From positions 1 to 64,000 of the forward strand of contig JAVTVY010019515.1 of the NCBI GenBank assembly GCA_036873755.1: DNA of 64,000 nucleotides. Direction: 5' to 3'. How positions within the stretch are numbered: position 1 is the stretch's first letter; every line of letters starts with the position of its first letter. Shown in pieces: positions 41,713-54,520 of this stretch. A model generated the notes under the pieces. That model was not told where the DNA came from and ran no database searches. It saw nothing but the letters and a program-made list of their open reading frames with translations. The position numbers were made by a program, and so were the translations under genes. This stretch comes from Hanleya hanleyi. Taxonomy: Eukaryota > Mollusca > Polyplacophora > Lepidopleurida > Hanleyidae.

Positions 41713-43400
41713 TATCTCCACTATTCTAAGTTGAATGGCACCTTGTAAAGTGCCATACAACTAAAATAAGGCAGCAAGAACAATAATGAAATGTCGAAGA
41801 ATAGTCCATTATGAATAGCCAAGGTCGTTATCAGAAATATCGGTCGAATACCGGAAACAATTTATTCAATGACCGTAGTCCATACTCATTGCGTAAGGCC
41901 ACAAGGCCATATTTACTATCAGTTCAATGAAAGTATTCTAGGTATGTGAGACACGTGCCAGTCACTGACAAGTGTGGACATGTCAAAACAATGTGCTCAA
42001 AACACAATATCAAAACAATTGCTGGAAAATTCATACATCAGCTTCAAATCCAAAATAGGTTACCAACAGATTACATGTTCATGAAAATCAAACCAATTCA
42101 GTGCAAGAGAAATCATTATATATCTGAGGATCCAAACAACAATACAAAAAAAAAAAATGATCAAATATCCAGGCTTCTATGGCCTAATCAGGAATTGTGG
42201 GGCTCATCAGCTCACATCCACCAGGCTTTCACAGCCTATTCCAAACATTCATATGCTACAAACACTAGCACGTACATGTACTCAGTGTATACGCGATTAT
42301 CTTAGTTTCATTTAACTCACACTAGCTATTATGGAAACTGATCGCGATAAATATCCTAACAAAAAAAACAATCAAAAAATCATTGTGGATCCACATTACA
42401 AGATTCTCGTTCAAACTTCAAAGGCTAGATTTATCAATCTGCAAATCACTAAATTTATCAGTCACAAAGGTTCATTCAATCTATCTGTTTTATCATTGAT
42501 TCATCAACTTCACTGTGGCATGCAGTATCATCAACAATACACCAAACATGCACAATATACGAGAAATGTCAAAAGTTCATATAAGGCATCATTATGGCAC
42601 ATATAACATGATCGTTCAAGAGAGAGAGAGAAAGTTAAGGGTTAAACCTCGAGTTCAATACATGCTTACAAACCTGTCTTGAGGATTCAGCCCAGAATGT
42701 TCCAAGAAATTTATCAGAGTACAATGTCTTAGAGTTCGTAAGGGCATGACCCGTTTCTCTAAATTACACACTGTTCATCACACGCACTATTGCCAATCAG
42801 TGGGAACTTCACAACGTCAGACAGAAAGTTCAGGGAAGTCCAGGTAGAGAATATATCACAACACAGTTATTTTTTTAATCACTACGGCCATTTACAAGGC
42901 TCTGTTAAATGAAACGAATCAAACTGTACCTGTATATATTGTTCCACGGAATGGACTGGTTCCAGAGGTTTCTGGCACACGCTGTCACGTCACCAAGGAA
43001 GAGGAAAAACATGTCGCTGTTATAGGATGAACGGTGTTTGGGTCGAAATTTTATCACTGAGATGGACATCACTCACGGCAGTTGTTGACATCAGTTTGGA
43101 ATTCTTTCCAGTCAGAATTACAAGGCAGTTTAAGGAGATGGAGGATGACGACCATTCCACCATTCTGGAATATTACCCGAAGAACTATAATAAAATAATA
43201 AGGGACCATGGGCTCCCCGCACCGACCGCAAAAGAAAGAAGGAAGAGGGAAGACGGTGGGTCCAGGAACGGAGGGCAACATGATCCAGCATCAAGACCGG
43301 TCGCCAAGGGACGTCAGCAGCTCGTATTCTGGTTGTCGTCCCACGGTCTTGTAGTTGTATCCAAAAGACAATTGTCTTTATCCTGGCAAGCTCGCCATTG
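41713..43400. other. 1.7 kb between the two direct repeats
   Basis: No gag-pol or other family domains. The longest + frames (41,946-42,305, 42,331-42,606 and 43,027-43,443) show no recognisable motif; the last runs into copy B. A GA repeat lies near 42,618. It is either the shrunken interior of an LTR element or DNA between duplicated segments. Confidence 0.4.
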
Positions 43401-44189
43401 TGAAATTTGCGGTCTTCTAAGACGACAGGGCTTGTGCGCGTGATCTATAAGATGTTGTAACGCATTGGTCGTCTCAAGACACAGGGATCGTCTTCACAAA
43501 ACCTGACAATAATAGATTCCAAAAGGTCCGGCTTCTAAAGATACCGAAATCTTGACAACGTCTTTAAATGAGAGAGGATACAACGAAAACGTCTGCTGAA
43601 TATTAAGCCGATTTATTGTAGATTCAGTCCACCTAAATTAGGAACGACCGGCACTATTTGGTAGGCAGACTAGGGTAACCACATCAACATCCAGACTATT
43701 CTGTAGTCAGTCATTTTTCCGAAACTGGAGATAGCACACTATTATTGGAAGCATGAGCTTCTATGATACAAGATGGGACTACCATCAGGGAGACGTGGTG
43801 TTACAATCTGCCTGTAATATGCCGTTCATTCCGTTTTATACAATGCTATACATTTACAATGTCAGTTTAACCCGACAAGGATGTACTTAGCTTCGGTACT
43901 AATATGACAGATAGATCACAGAACCGTCACATTGAATAAACCATTCGTCAAACTTACATAAACGGTTTATACGTTCACAATTGATTCTCACAAATAAATG
44001 TGGTTAAAAACATTCCTCCATACTTTTAACATTCCAAACAGGATACTGAAATGTCAAACAAATCACAACATTTACCGGGGTATTACGACGTTATAAAACC
44101 ATACAGGCAGGCATCATATATGACATCAAGACTATCATGCAATATTTAATTGTAGAAAACCAATTATCATAAGATGCTGATATCTTACA
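43401..44189. repeat. 789-bp direct repeat, copy B (TG...CA ends)
   Basis: See copy A. It differs by a 12-base insert (TTGTAGAAAACC) near 44,152 and scattered substitutions. High identity in a region of otherwise old repeats points to a recent event. Confidence 0.8.
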
Positions 44190-44319
44190 ATGGGTAGGCT
44201 ATGTCTGGATCTGGATAATCTGGATACTACTATTATCTCACTCAAGGTCAGGGCCAGGAAAATTGCTATGGTGTCTTTGGGTGGTCTTGCCAACATACTG
44301 TTGACCACTACTTCTTACA

Positions 44320-44505
44320 GGAGACCAAATACAATTTGTAGTAGAACAACTGAGATCAGCGTACGAATTAACGGAATATGAATTACCAGTTAACGTGGAA
44401 CTAAATGAAGCTAAAGTATTAAAGGGTGGACACGTGAGACACTCAAGGTGGCCACACATGGAAATCTTAAAATTATTACATGGAGAATTTGGTGCTAAAC
44501 TATAA
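44320..44505 (+). CDS. Possible terminal exon, ~61 codons, unknown product
   Basis: After a pyrimidine-rich stretch ending TTCTTACAG, an open frame reads GDQIQFVVEQLRSAYELTEY, then ELNEAKVLKGGHVRHSRWPH and ends GEFGAKL with TAA at 44503-44505. The splice-acceptor-like lead and protein-like composition suggest an exon of a host or element gene, but no partner exon was found and no family recognised. Confidence 0.25.
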   Translation, partial: GDQIQFVVEQLRSAYELTEYELPVNVELNEAKVLKGGHVRHSRWPHMEILKLLHGEFGAKL

Positions 44506-44734
44506 ACAAGCGCAATTTTACAAGGTTTGATGTCATGACGTTGCTTTGCTGTCAGAAATCTATCTGTCATTTGAATTGAAAAAGGCCTTAGTTCATTCAG
44601 ACTAACAGAGACTCGGCGGAGGAATCTGCACAGGGAATCTTGGATCTGTTTTCCCATTATATTCTTTATTTGTACTCATGCTGAAGTTAGGATGTGCGGT
44701 CAGATTTCTTTTATTTATTTTTATTTATATAATT

Positions 44735-45020
44735 TCTTCACAAACACTGCATGATAAATTAGTAAATAAAAAAGTCATGTGAAATAAAATAGGTCTTGCC
44801 CAATATTTCTCGCAAAAAAAAGAAGAAATTTTGAAGAAAAATGACGAAAACATCACTTTTCTGGTACCCCACATGACCGCCATATTGAATTTACTCAAGT
44901 GGGGGAAGTCATGCAAATAGGTTCAAAATGACCGCAATATGATATGCTACAAAGTCACGGAGTGTCAGCTCTCAAGTTTTGTCGTTTCGGAGATAGGGCA
45001 GAAAGTTGGATAGGGACGTC
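44735..45020 (+). repeat. Dispersed repeat family, copy at 44.7 kb
   Basis: Shares TGATAAATTA, GACGAAAACA, CTTTTCTGGTA, CATATTGAATTTA-like, CAAAATGACC, GGAGTGTCAGCTCTCAA and a GGGCAGAAAGTTGGATAGGG end with 49,645-49,915. No ORF. Class unknown. Confidence 0.6.
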
Positions 45021-45059
45021 ACCATAAACAAATAAAAAGAACAGCTATTCTTGAAACGT

Positions 45060-46345
45060 CTCTATTTGGATAAATCTGTTCTCGTATGCATACACCTATA
45101 TGCAGAAATTGCCAAAAGATAAGCATTCCAAAACTCGTACTTTCTCTTTCAACAAACGCTATAAAGACGATCTCGTATACTCTTAAAACGCAAATGTTAC
45201 ATTTAACAGCTAGAGTATTGGAAGAGAAATACCCTTCCCCAACTTTAGAGAACCCATGATCCAAGATGTCCCGACCTCCAGAGCAAATTCGTTATTGTTC
45301 GAGCACACAGGGCCCATCAATATATTTTTTGTGTGCAAATATTACTGCTACGAGGCGCTGGTGTAGGAGATGAGTATAGCTATTCCAACTGCTTCTGTAT
45401 CGAATTACTTAACCATTTACTTAGTTTTGAAATTACTTTTGGATAAGATATCCTAATTGGTACAAATTGTGAACCACATTTGGCAGACCTAAATCTTTCT
45501 TCGTATGAATACACCTATATGCAGAAATTGTCAAAATGTAACGATTTCAAAGCCCGTTTCTTCTCTTTCATCAAGCGCCATAGCACTTTCCGGAAAGTCT
45601 CTGATCTCCCCTTGAATAAGTGCCACTCTCTAAGGTTGGTGGTATGAAAAGCTGCTTCCGGGAAGGAGTCGCCTCGGTTTCACATTTCCCAAAGTCACCC
45701 GCAATTATTTTGAATAATATATTGATAAAGTATTCCAGAATATTTGTTTAGAAAACTAACTCTGTTTATATTTTTACATGAACCAATGGATACTGCATAT
45801 GTGACATGTACATAAGAAAACACAATTTTCTAGAAAAATAGAAAATTTAATTACTAAAACTAATTGTGAGGGCCTTTGGTACTTACCGGAAGTTCTCTGC
45901 ACCAAAACGCCCCTAGTGGAACAAGGGAGCTAAAACCCTTCCGAGTTGGGCTACAGACGATCTCCTAGCACTGGATAATCCCTATATTAACGACGCTGTG
46001 AAGGATATATATCCGCTTCACTGGATTTCAAGAAACTAGTGATAGCCCAGATTGAAATCATATCAGAGCCTAAATTATACGTTTTAATTATACGATTTCA
46101 ATTTTATCATAGTTCACTACCCATTTATGGATAGCAATATTCTTTTGTAACATCTGTAGACAGTGACAATTTCAATCCAGGTCACAGAATATGTATAGCA
46201 AAAAGTATATATACTACCAAACGCCCCCATTCTAAGTTGACTTACTGTACACTGGCGAAAATACGATCGTGCAAGATCCCTGGCGCTATGTTTTGTAACT
46301 TATAATTTCGCGTGACTCCAGGCTAGGGGCTTGTATTGATGTGCT
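45060..46345 (+). mobile_element. Penelope-like reverse transcriptase fragments, three broken pieces
   Basis: Pieces at 45,065-45,185 and 45,495-45,600 carry the block between the GIPMG motif and the catalytic site. Another at 45,960-46,340 carries the post-catalytic block (DNPYINDAVKDIYP wording) through the C-terminus. All have stops and shifts, apparently from several insertions or internal duplications. Confidence 0.6.
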
Positions 46346-46429
46346 AGGATATGCCATTGGAGGCGCGTAGATGAAACAAAAAAATTCATTGAGGGAACTG
46401 GTACCTCCGTGCATAGGACCCCATATAAA

Positions 46430-47570
46430 ATGGGGAAGAATTCTTTAGCTCTACTACATACAAGAGATATCATTGAAATGATGTTTCTTTTTTTATAGAG
46501 TTGCTTGAATTTGTCATTAATAATATCTATGTGAAATTTGGCAAAACAATTTCAGCAGCATATAGGTATTCCAATGGGTACTACTTGTGCACCCCTGTTG
46601 GCTGACCTATATCTGTTTTCTTATGAATATGACTATATGCAGGCGCTCTCAAAAACCGATCCATTCAAAGCCCGTTCCTTCTCATTCACCAAACGCTAAA
46701 AAGACGATCTTCTCGCTGTGGATAATCGCTATATAAATGACGCAGTGAAGGATATATATCCACCTTTACTGGATTTGAAGGAAACTACAGATAACCATAT
46801 AGGCACATCATATTTAGACCTATATCTCTATAAAAATGAAGCGGGCCTTCTCTCTCATCGATTGTATGCCAAAAGAGATGATTACAATTTCGGCATCGTA
46901 AACTATCCCTTTCTGTACAGTAATATTCCTGTGGGACCTGCATATGGCGTATACATATCACGCCTAGTAGCATTTGCTAGATCCTGTGTTAAATGTGACG
47001 ATTTTAATCAACGTCACAAAACATTGTGGCAGAAACTTATAAAACAGGGCTACACCACCAAGCGCCTCCACTCAAAGTTTCTCAAATTTGGCGATATATA
47101 TCGCATGCTGATAGCAAAATACGAGCGTAGCATGCAAGATCTATGGCGTTACGTTTCGTAACTTGTGTCTAATTCCGCTTAACCCGGGGCAAGGGGCCGT
47201 ATGAACCCATGTACTTCAAGACCCTTATGGTACTCATATGAACAGTCACAATCAAAGCGTGACTGAGATACATCATTTTTAGATGACGACTTTACAACGA
47301 ATATTATGGATTAAGAATACTGATCAGCGATACGGATTTGATATTTTTGGAACATCATGATGTCTTGGCGGCATCAATGAAAACTGTTGACCGCTTCTCT
47401 CTTGCAGGAATCAAGCCTATATTTATGTATAATATGATTGTCTTTTTGAATTTGGAGCTAATACTGTTATATGGAATATGGAATAGGTCTTTGGATTATG
47501 GACGCGGATATTCTCTAATGGACGACGGCTGAATTATGAATGACGGACCAGACGCTTGTAATGTATATAT
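46430..47570 (+). mobile_element. Penelope-like element, best preserved copy (RT to 3' part)
   Basis: RT blocks QHIGIPMGTTCAPLLADLYL, then a stop where the first part of the catalytic motif should be (FTKR, stop, KDDLLAVDN). An open 147-codon frame follows (46,718-47,161) with YLDLYLYKNEAGLLSHRLYA, NFGIVNYPFLYSNIP and the C-terminus FGDIYRMLIAKYERSMQDL. Downstream are CAATCAAAGCGTGACTGAGA, a short frame EHHDVLAASMKTVDRFSLAG and the terminal ATGGACGACGGCTGAATT. The order is shared by the copies at 35.4, 37.2 and 55.5 kb. Inactive. Confidence 0.65.
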
Positions 47571-48723
47571 TTAGCAGGCTGGCAGGAGACTTATCATACC
47601 TTCGAGGTATATTTCCCGCTACTATAGCAGGGGAAAGGTTACTACAATGGATGGGCATTCTGGAAGACTGCGCATGCGCAGTCCTAATATTGACCTGGGA
47701 GCACGCGGGAACAGGGAGACGTACTGAACCTAAAGAGCAACACTGACGAGTATTAACGTCCGACTGCAGAAACGTTTGGGAATTCAGGTAGGTTTACTCT
47801 CAACAAACCCCGCGTAGCAATGGACTATAAAGAGTCACTCGGAGCTCAGTCAAAATGCCGACCGATTTAGTCAAGTGAATTACTCAATTTTTCAACCCCA
47901 GTCACTACCTACCGTTTAGCTTTGCTATTGTGAAATAGTTTAACCATCACAGTTTTCTCGGTGCCTGATTCGTGTTGCAGCATATTTGATATAAGGAAAT
48001 GTAAGTCTAAGGCTGAGTTCTTGTGTACCGTAAATCCACCATAACACCGTAGTTCCTTTACATAATAAATTTCATATGTGTTTTCATTCAAGCTCTTTAT
48101 TTCCCTCTTGATATGGTTTGTAATCCACTGTTGTCTTGTTTTTTTTTATTATTTTTATTTTTTTATGGTATCGGTTTTTTTAATATTCTGTATGGATAAT
48201 AATATGGCCATGAATTTACAGCACCCCTACAAGCCCACATGAACACGGGGTTACGGAGTATGATAGTACCGGAACACTATTAACATAATTTCAATATCTG
48301 TTGTCTTGTTTTCATAAAATACACTACTAGCAAGTGAAGCCGTCAATTTTAGATAGAGCCAGCCTAGCGGAACCTTGGTACAAAATGTTGGTTACGCAAT
48401 TCGTAAATATACATTGTCTCGCTGTACATTCCGATTTGCCTCCGGCTAAATTTGTTGAAACACATAATTATGCAATTTAACAAAAGTTTTTCGGCTCACT
48501 GGGTCGTGACCATCATGACAGTTAGCGTCTTCAACCGGACACCTCGAGCTACATATAGGCCTCCATTGAAGGTTTGATGAAAAGTTTACTGTTACTACTG
48601 TTACTACTGTCACGTTCAGGTATACGTTGCAACACTGAGCAAGTGAGTACATTTACCATGTTTTTGTTGATATTTTTAATGAAGCATAGCCGTGTTTAAT
48701 AATCTTTGATAGCCAATAGCCTG
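47571..48723. other. Noncoding stretch
   Basis: No credible gene. T-rich runs near 48,140-48,180 and three tandem TTACTACTG units near 48,591-48,610. Nothing else recognised. Confidence 0.35.
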
Positions 48724-49368
48724 CACAACCAGAAAAAGGTGATAACTATCACCCCGAAAATCAAGCTCTACCATGCAGGCATTCATTACGTTCTGCTTCA
48801 CGCATCTCCATTTAGCGCTGTAAGGGTCTCACGGACTTTGCCGGAGTTGACCCAAGGTCATCTGTTGCCACAGTAAACGAACATGACGACCGTCTAACTG
48901 GGCGAATTAATATCAGCCGCGATTCACCGATATATATCTCCGCAACATATAGTTCTAGGGTAATTTGTCAAAAAGCTGCCTTCAAACTGTGTGACACTGC
49001 CGTTTTGTAACACACTGAATATCCGTTAAGTATATTTCAAGATAAATATACGTTTTGCGATCAGTAAAACAGTCAGGAATCCTGCAAAACATGGCGAGAC
49101 CCCTACAGGGGTAAATGGAGAGTAGCGCAAAGCACCCTGGGAGAGGATGCTCGAAAATGTGATGAGCTAGAGCCATCACCCTTGTTTATGATCACCTTTA
49201 AGAATGATGGCCATCACCTTTGAGGAGTAATGTGCAACAGCACAATCATCTCCCTTAAACGTTTATGGTCGTCAGCATTTACAGGTGATGGCTCTAACTC
49301 ATCACCTTTTACAGGTGATGGTCAGGTCTGATCACCATTAAAGGATGATTACCTTTTTTCTGGCTGTG
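48724..49368. mobile_element. Putative MITE with terminal and internal inverted repeats
   Basis: Starts CACAACCAGAAAAAGGTGAT and ends with the near-complement (ATTACCTTTTTTCTGGCTGTG). Internal arms GAGCTAGAGCCATCACC (49,163) and GGTGATGGCTCTAACTC (49,283) are also inverted. The interior repeats the AGGTGATGG/CCATCACCT motif at least six times in both orientations. No transposase ORF and no clear target duplication. Confidence 0.5.
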
Positions 49369-49644
49369 TGTGATGTAACCTCTTGGTGATGATGTTTCCT
49401 GCTACTTGCATTGCTGTAGCATTTGCACAACCAGCTGTAGCGGTGCAAGTTCAGGGGGCTCCCGCAATCGCCGTTACCTCAGGCGCTGATAATCAGAACG
49501 CTTAGTTCCGCCACAGATTTTGAGACCTGTCCAGGCATGGGTGTGTGTGCGGGGATTTCGGTCACCTAAATCATCTGAGAAAAGCATTTCTTCGTCGATT
49601 TTTCCGTCAGATTTTTCGAATTTCGTATTTGCGTTTTTTTCTAA

Positions 49645-49915
49645 ATACTGTATGATAAATTAACACCTTGATATGAAATAAATATAATTTCTGCCCACTT
49701 TTTTCCGCAGAAAAGCGGGAATCTTGAAGAATCATGACGAAAACAATACTTTTCTGGTAACCCACGACATGGACGCCATTTTGAATTTAACCATATGATC
49801 CACTGCTCGGGAGGTTATTCAGATAGGCTCAAAATGACCTCAATACGTTGGAGTGTCAGCTCTCAATTTTTTTGTCGTTCCTGAGACAGAGTTAAGTTTG
49901 GTAGGGGGCATAATG
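49645..49915 (+). repeat. Dispersed repeat family, copy at 49.6 kb
   Basis: Second well-kept member of the family at 44,735-45,020. The flanking ~300 bp on each side (49,369-49,644 and 49,916-50,040) hold nothing recognised. Confidence 0.6.
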
Positions 49916-50039
49916 GCTCCCTGAGGCCTGGAAGGGTTAATTTAATGCAATTTGGCGACTTATAGTCAAAATATTTACAGATGATGACGAAACATGTCCT
50001 TTCTCATGCATAGGACAGAGGCGATTAGAAGTACCAAAA

Positions 50040-53000
50040 CGAGGCACTCGCCTGGCCATTCCCAAATGGCAGATACACCCTCTGATAGTATAGAGGTTAA
50101 AACGGCTGATGATTCCCAGATGTTAGATACACCTCTGATAGCATAGAGGTTAAAACGCTTGATGATTCCCAGATGTTAGATACACCTCTGATAGCATAGA
50201 GGTTAAAACGCCTGATGATTCTCAGACAGAACATGCACCCTCTGATAGCATAGAGGTTAAAAGTCTGGTGATTCTCAGATGTCAGATATACCCTCCGATA
50301 GCATAGAAGTTGAAACGCTCAGTGATTCCCAAATATTGGATACACCCGCTGACAGCATAGAGGTTAAAACGCCCTGTTGATTCCCAGATGATAGATATAC
50401 CGTCTGATCGCATAGAGGTTAAAACACCTGGTGAGTCCCAGAAGTTAGAAACACCCTCTGATCGCATAGAGGTTAATGTCGGGTGATTCTCAGATGTTAG
50501 ATACACTACCTGATAGAATAGAGGTTAGAATTCCTGGTGATTCCCAGATGTTCAAAACACCCTCTGATAGCACAGAGTTTAAAACGCCTGGTGATTCCCA
50601 GATATTAGATATACCCTCCGATAGCATAGAAGTTGAAACGCTCAGTGATTCCAAGATAGTGGATACACCCTCTGACAGCATAGAGGTTAAAACGCCTGGA
50701 GATTCCCAGATGATAGATACACCCTCTGATCCCATAGAAGTTGAAACACCTGGTGTGTCCCAGATGTTAGAAACACCCACTGATCGCATAGACGTTAACG
50801 CGGGTGAATCTCAGATGTTAGATGCAACATGTGATAGAATATACGTTAGAACTCCAGGTGATTCCCAGATGTTCAAAACACCCTCTGATAGCACAGAGGT
50901 TAAAACGCCTGGTAATTCCCAGACATTAGATACACCCCCTGAAGGCATAGAAGTTAAACCGCCTGGTGAATCCCAGATGTTAGATAAACCCTCCAATAGC
51001 ATAGAGATTAAAACGCCTGGTGATTCCCAGATGTTAGATACACCCTCCAATAGCATAGAGGTTAAATCGCCTGGTGATTTCCGGATCTTATATACACACC
51101 CACTGATTAGATAGAGGTTGAAACGCCTGGTGATTCCCAGATGTTAGATAACCCTCTAAAAGCATAAATGTTAAAACGACTGGTGATTTCCAGATGTTAG
51201 ATAACCCTCTAATAGCATAGAGGTTAAAACGTCTCGTGATTCCGAGATGTTAGATACACCCTCCGATAGCATAGAGGTTAAAACGCCTGGTGATTCCCGG
51301 ATCTTATATACACCCACTGATAACATAGAGGTTAAAACGCCTGGTGATTCCCAGATGTTAGATAGCCCTCTGATAGCATAGGGGTTAAAACGCCTGGTGA
51401 TTTCCTGATCTTATATACACCCACTGATAGCATAGAGGTTAAAACGCCTGGAGATTCCCAGATGTTAGATCCACCCTCCGATAGCATAGAGGTTAAAGCG
51501 CCTTGTGATTTCCGGATCTTATATACACCCACTGATAGCATATAGGTTAAAACGCCTGGTGATTCCAAGATGTTAGATCCACCCTCCGATAGCATAGAGG
51601 TTAAAGCGCCCTGTGATTTCCGGATCTTATATACACTCACTAATAGCATAGAGGTTAAAACGTCTGGTGATTCTCAGATGTTAGATTCACCCTCCGATAG
51701 CATGGAGGTTAAAACGCCTGGTGATTTCCGGATCTTATATATCCCACTGATAGCACAGAGGTTAAAACGCCTGGCGATTTCCAGATGTTAGATATACCCT
51801 CCAATAGCAAAGAGGTTAAGTCGCCTGGTGATTTCCGGATCTTATATACACACCCACTGATAACATAGAGGTTAAAACGCCTGGTGATTCCCAGATGTTA
51901 GATAACCCTCTAAAAGCATAGAGGTTAAAACGCTTCGTGATTCCGAGATGTTAGATACACCCTCCGGTAGCATAGAGGTTAAAACGCCTGGTGATTCCCG
52001 GATCTTATATACACCCACTGATAACATAGAGGTTAAAACGCCTGGTGATTCCCAGATGTTAGATAGCCCTCTGATAGCATAGGGGTTAAAACGCCTGGTG
52101 ATTTCCGGATCTTATATACACCCACTGATAGGATAGAGGTTAAAACGCCTGGAGATTCCCAGATGTTAGATCCATCCTCCGATAGCATAGAGGTTAAAGC
52201 GCCTTGTGATTTCCGGATCTTATATACACCCACTGATAGCATATAGGTTAAAACGCCTGGTGATTCCCAGATGTTAGATCCACCCTCCGATAGCATAGAG
52301 GTTAAGGCGCCTTGTGATTTCCGGATCTTATATACACTCACTAATAGCATAGAGGTTAAAACGCCTGGTGATTCCCAGATGTTAGATCCACCCTCCGATA
52401 GCATAGAGGTTAAAACTCCTGGTGATTTTCAGATCTTATATACACCCACTGATAGCATAGAGGTTAAAACGCCTGGTGATTCCCAGATGTTAGATCCACC
52501 CTCCGATAGCATGGAGGTTAAAACGCCTGGTGATTTCCGGATCTTATATACACCCACTGATAGCATAGAGGTTAAAACGCCTGGTGATTCTCAGATTTTA
52601 GATCCACCCTCCGATAGCATGTAGGTTAAAACGCCTGGTGATTTCCGGATCTTATATACACCCACTGATAGCACAGAGGTTAAAACGCCTGGCGATTTCG
52701 AGATGTTAGATACACCCTCTGATAGCATAGAGGTTAAAGCGCCTTGTGATTTCCGGATCTTATATACACTCACTAATAGCATAGAGGTTAAAACGCCTGG
52801 TGATTCTCAGATGTTAGATCCACCCTCCGATACCATGGAGGTTAAAACGCCTGGTGATTTCCGGATCTTATATATCCCACTGATAGCACAGAGATTAAAA
52901 CGCCTGGCGATTTCCAGATGTTAGATATACCCTCCAATAGCATAGAGGTTAAATCGCCAGGTGATTTCCGGATCTTATATACACACCCACTGATAACAAA

Positions 53001-54500
53001 GAGGTTAAAACGCCTGGTGATTCCCAGATGTTAGATAACCCTCTAAAAGCATAGAGGTTAAAACGCCTCGTGATTCGGAGATGTTAGATACACCCTCCGA
53101 TAGCATAGAGGTTAAAACGCCTGGTGATTCCCAGATGTTAGATAGCCCTCTGATAGCATAGGGGTTAAAACGCCTGGTGATTTCCGGATCTTATATACAC
53201 CCACTGATAGCATAGAGGTTAAAACGCCTGGAGATTCCCAGATGTTAGATCCACCCTCCGATAGCATAGAGGTTAAAGCGCCTTGTGATTTCCGGATCTT
53301 ATATAACCCACTGATAGCACAGAGGTTAAAACGCCTGGCGATTTCGAAATGTTAGATATACCCTCTGATAGCATAGAGGTTAAAACGCCTGGTGATTTCC
53401 GGATCTTATATACACCCACTGATAGCATAGAGGTTGAAACGCCTGGTGATTCCCAGATGTTAGATCCGGCCTCCGATAGCATAGAGGTTAAAACGCCTGG
53501 TGATTTCCGGATCTTATATACACCCACTGATATCATAGAGGTTAAAACGCCTGGTGATTCTCAGATGCTAGATCCACCCTCCGATAGCATGGAGGTTAAA
53601 ACGCCTGGTGATTTCCGGATCTTATATACACCCACTGATAGCATAGAGGTTAAAACGCCTGGCGATTTCCAGATGTTAGATCCACCCACTGATAGCATAG
53701 AGGTTAAAACGCCTGGTGATTCCCAGATGTTAGATCCACCCTCCGATATCATAGCGGTTAAAACGCCTGGTGATTTCCGGATCTTATATACACCCACTGA
53801 TAGCATAGAGGTTAACACGCCTGGTGATTCCCAGATGTTACATACACACTCTGATAGTATAGAGGTTAAAACGCCTGGAGATTTCCAGATGTTAGATACA
53901 CCCTCCGATAGCATAGAGGTTAAAACGGCTGGTGATTTCCGGATCTTATATACACCCACTGATAGCATAGAGGTTAAAATGCCTGGTGATTCCCAGATGT
54001 TAGATCCACCCTCCGATATCATAGCGGTTAAAACGCCTGGTGATTTCCGGATCGTATATACATCCACTGATAGCATAGAGGTTAACACGCCTGGTGATTC
54101 CCAGATGTTAGATACACACTCTGATAATATAGAGGTTAAAACGCCTGGTGATTCACAGATGTTAGATATACCATCCGATAGCACAGATGTTAAAACGCCT
54201 TGTGGTTCCCAGATGTTAGATACACCCTATGACAGCACAGATGTTAAAACGCCTGGTGATTTCCAGATGTTAGATCCACCCTCCAATAGCATAGAGGTTA
54301 AACACCTGGTGATTCCCAGATGTTAGCTACACCCTCTAATAGAATAGAGGTTAAAATGCCTGTTATATACACACTCTGATAGCATAGCAGTTGACACTCC
54401 TGGTGATTCCCAGATATTAGATACAACCTCTGATAGCATAGGGGTTAAAGCGCCTGGTGCTTCCCAGATGTTAGATACACCCTCTGATTAAGGTAGGATT
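50040..54500. repeat. 54-bp minisatellite, ~80 copies, with higher-order structure
   Basis: The unit (GATAGCATAGAGGTTAAAAC, then GCCTGGTGATTCCCAGATGT, then TAGATACACCCTCC) repeats across 4.4 kb. Two variants alternate in the right half (CCCAGATGTTAGAT and TCCGGATCTTATAT), giving a 108-bp higher-order unit; larger blocks recur too (starts near 51,063, 51,820 and 52,952). Because 54 is divisible by three, long frames appear on both strands (+ DSIEVKTPGDSQMLDTPS). Units shortened by one or more bases recur and break every frame, so coding is unlikely. Confidence 0.92.
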
Positions 54501-54520
54501 TAAAACCTTACGCGTAGCCC

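Noticed and set aside
43027..43443. 138-aa ORF entering direct repeat B
   Set aside because: Its last part is repeat sequence whose copy A is not open in context; no domain recognised.
53349..54326. 325-aa repetitive protein in the 54-bp array, and its 207-aa antisense partner
   Set aside because: Open frames on both strands follow from a period divisible by three; neighbouring units break every frame.
50040..54500. CRISPR array
   Set aside because: Units are contiguous without unique spacers and the context is eukaryotic.
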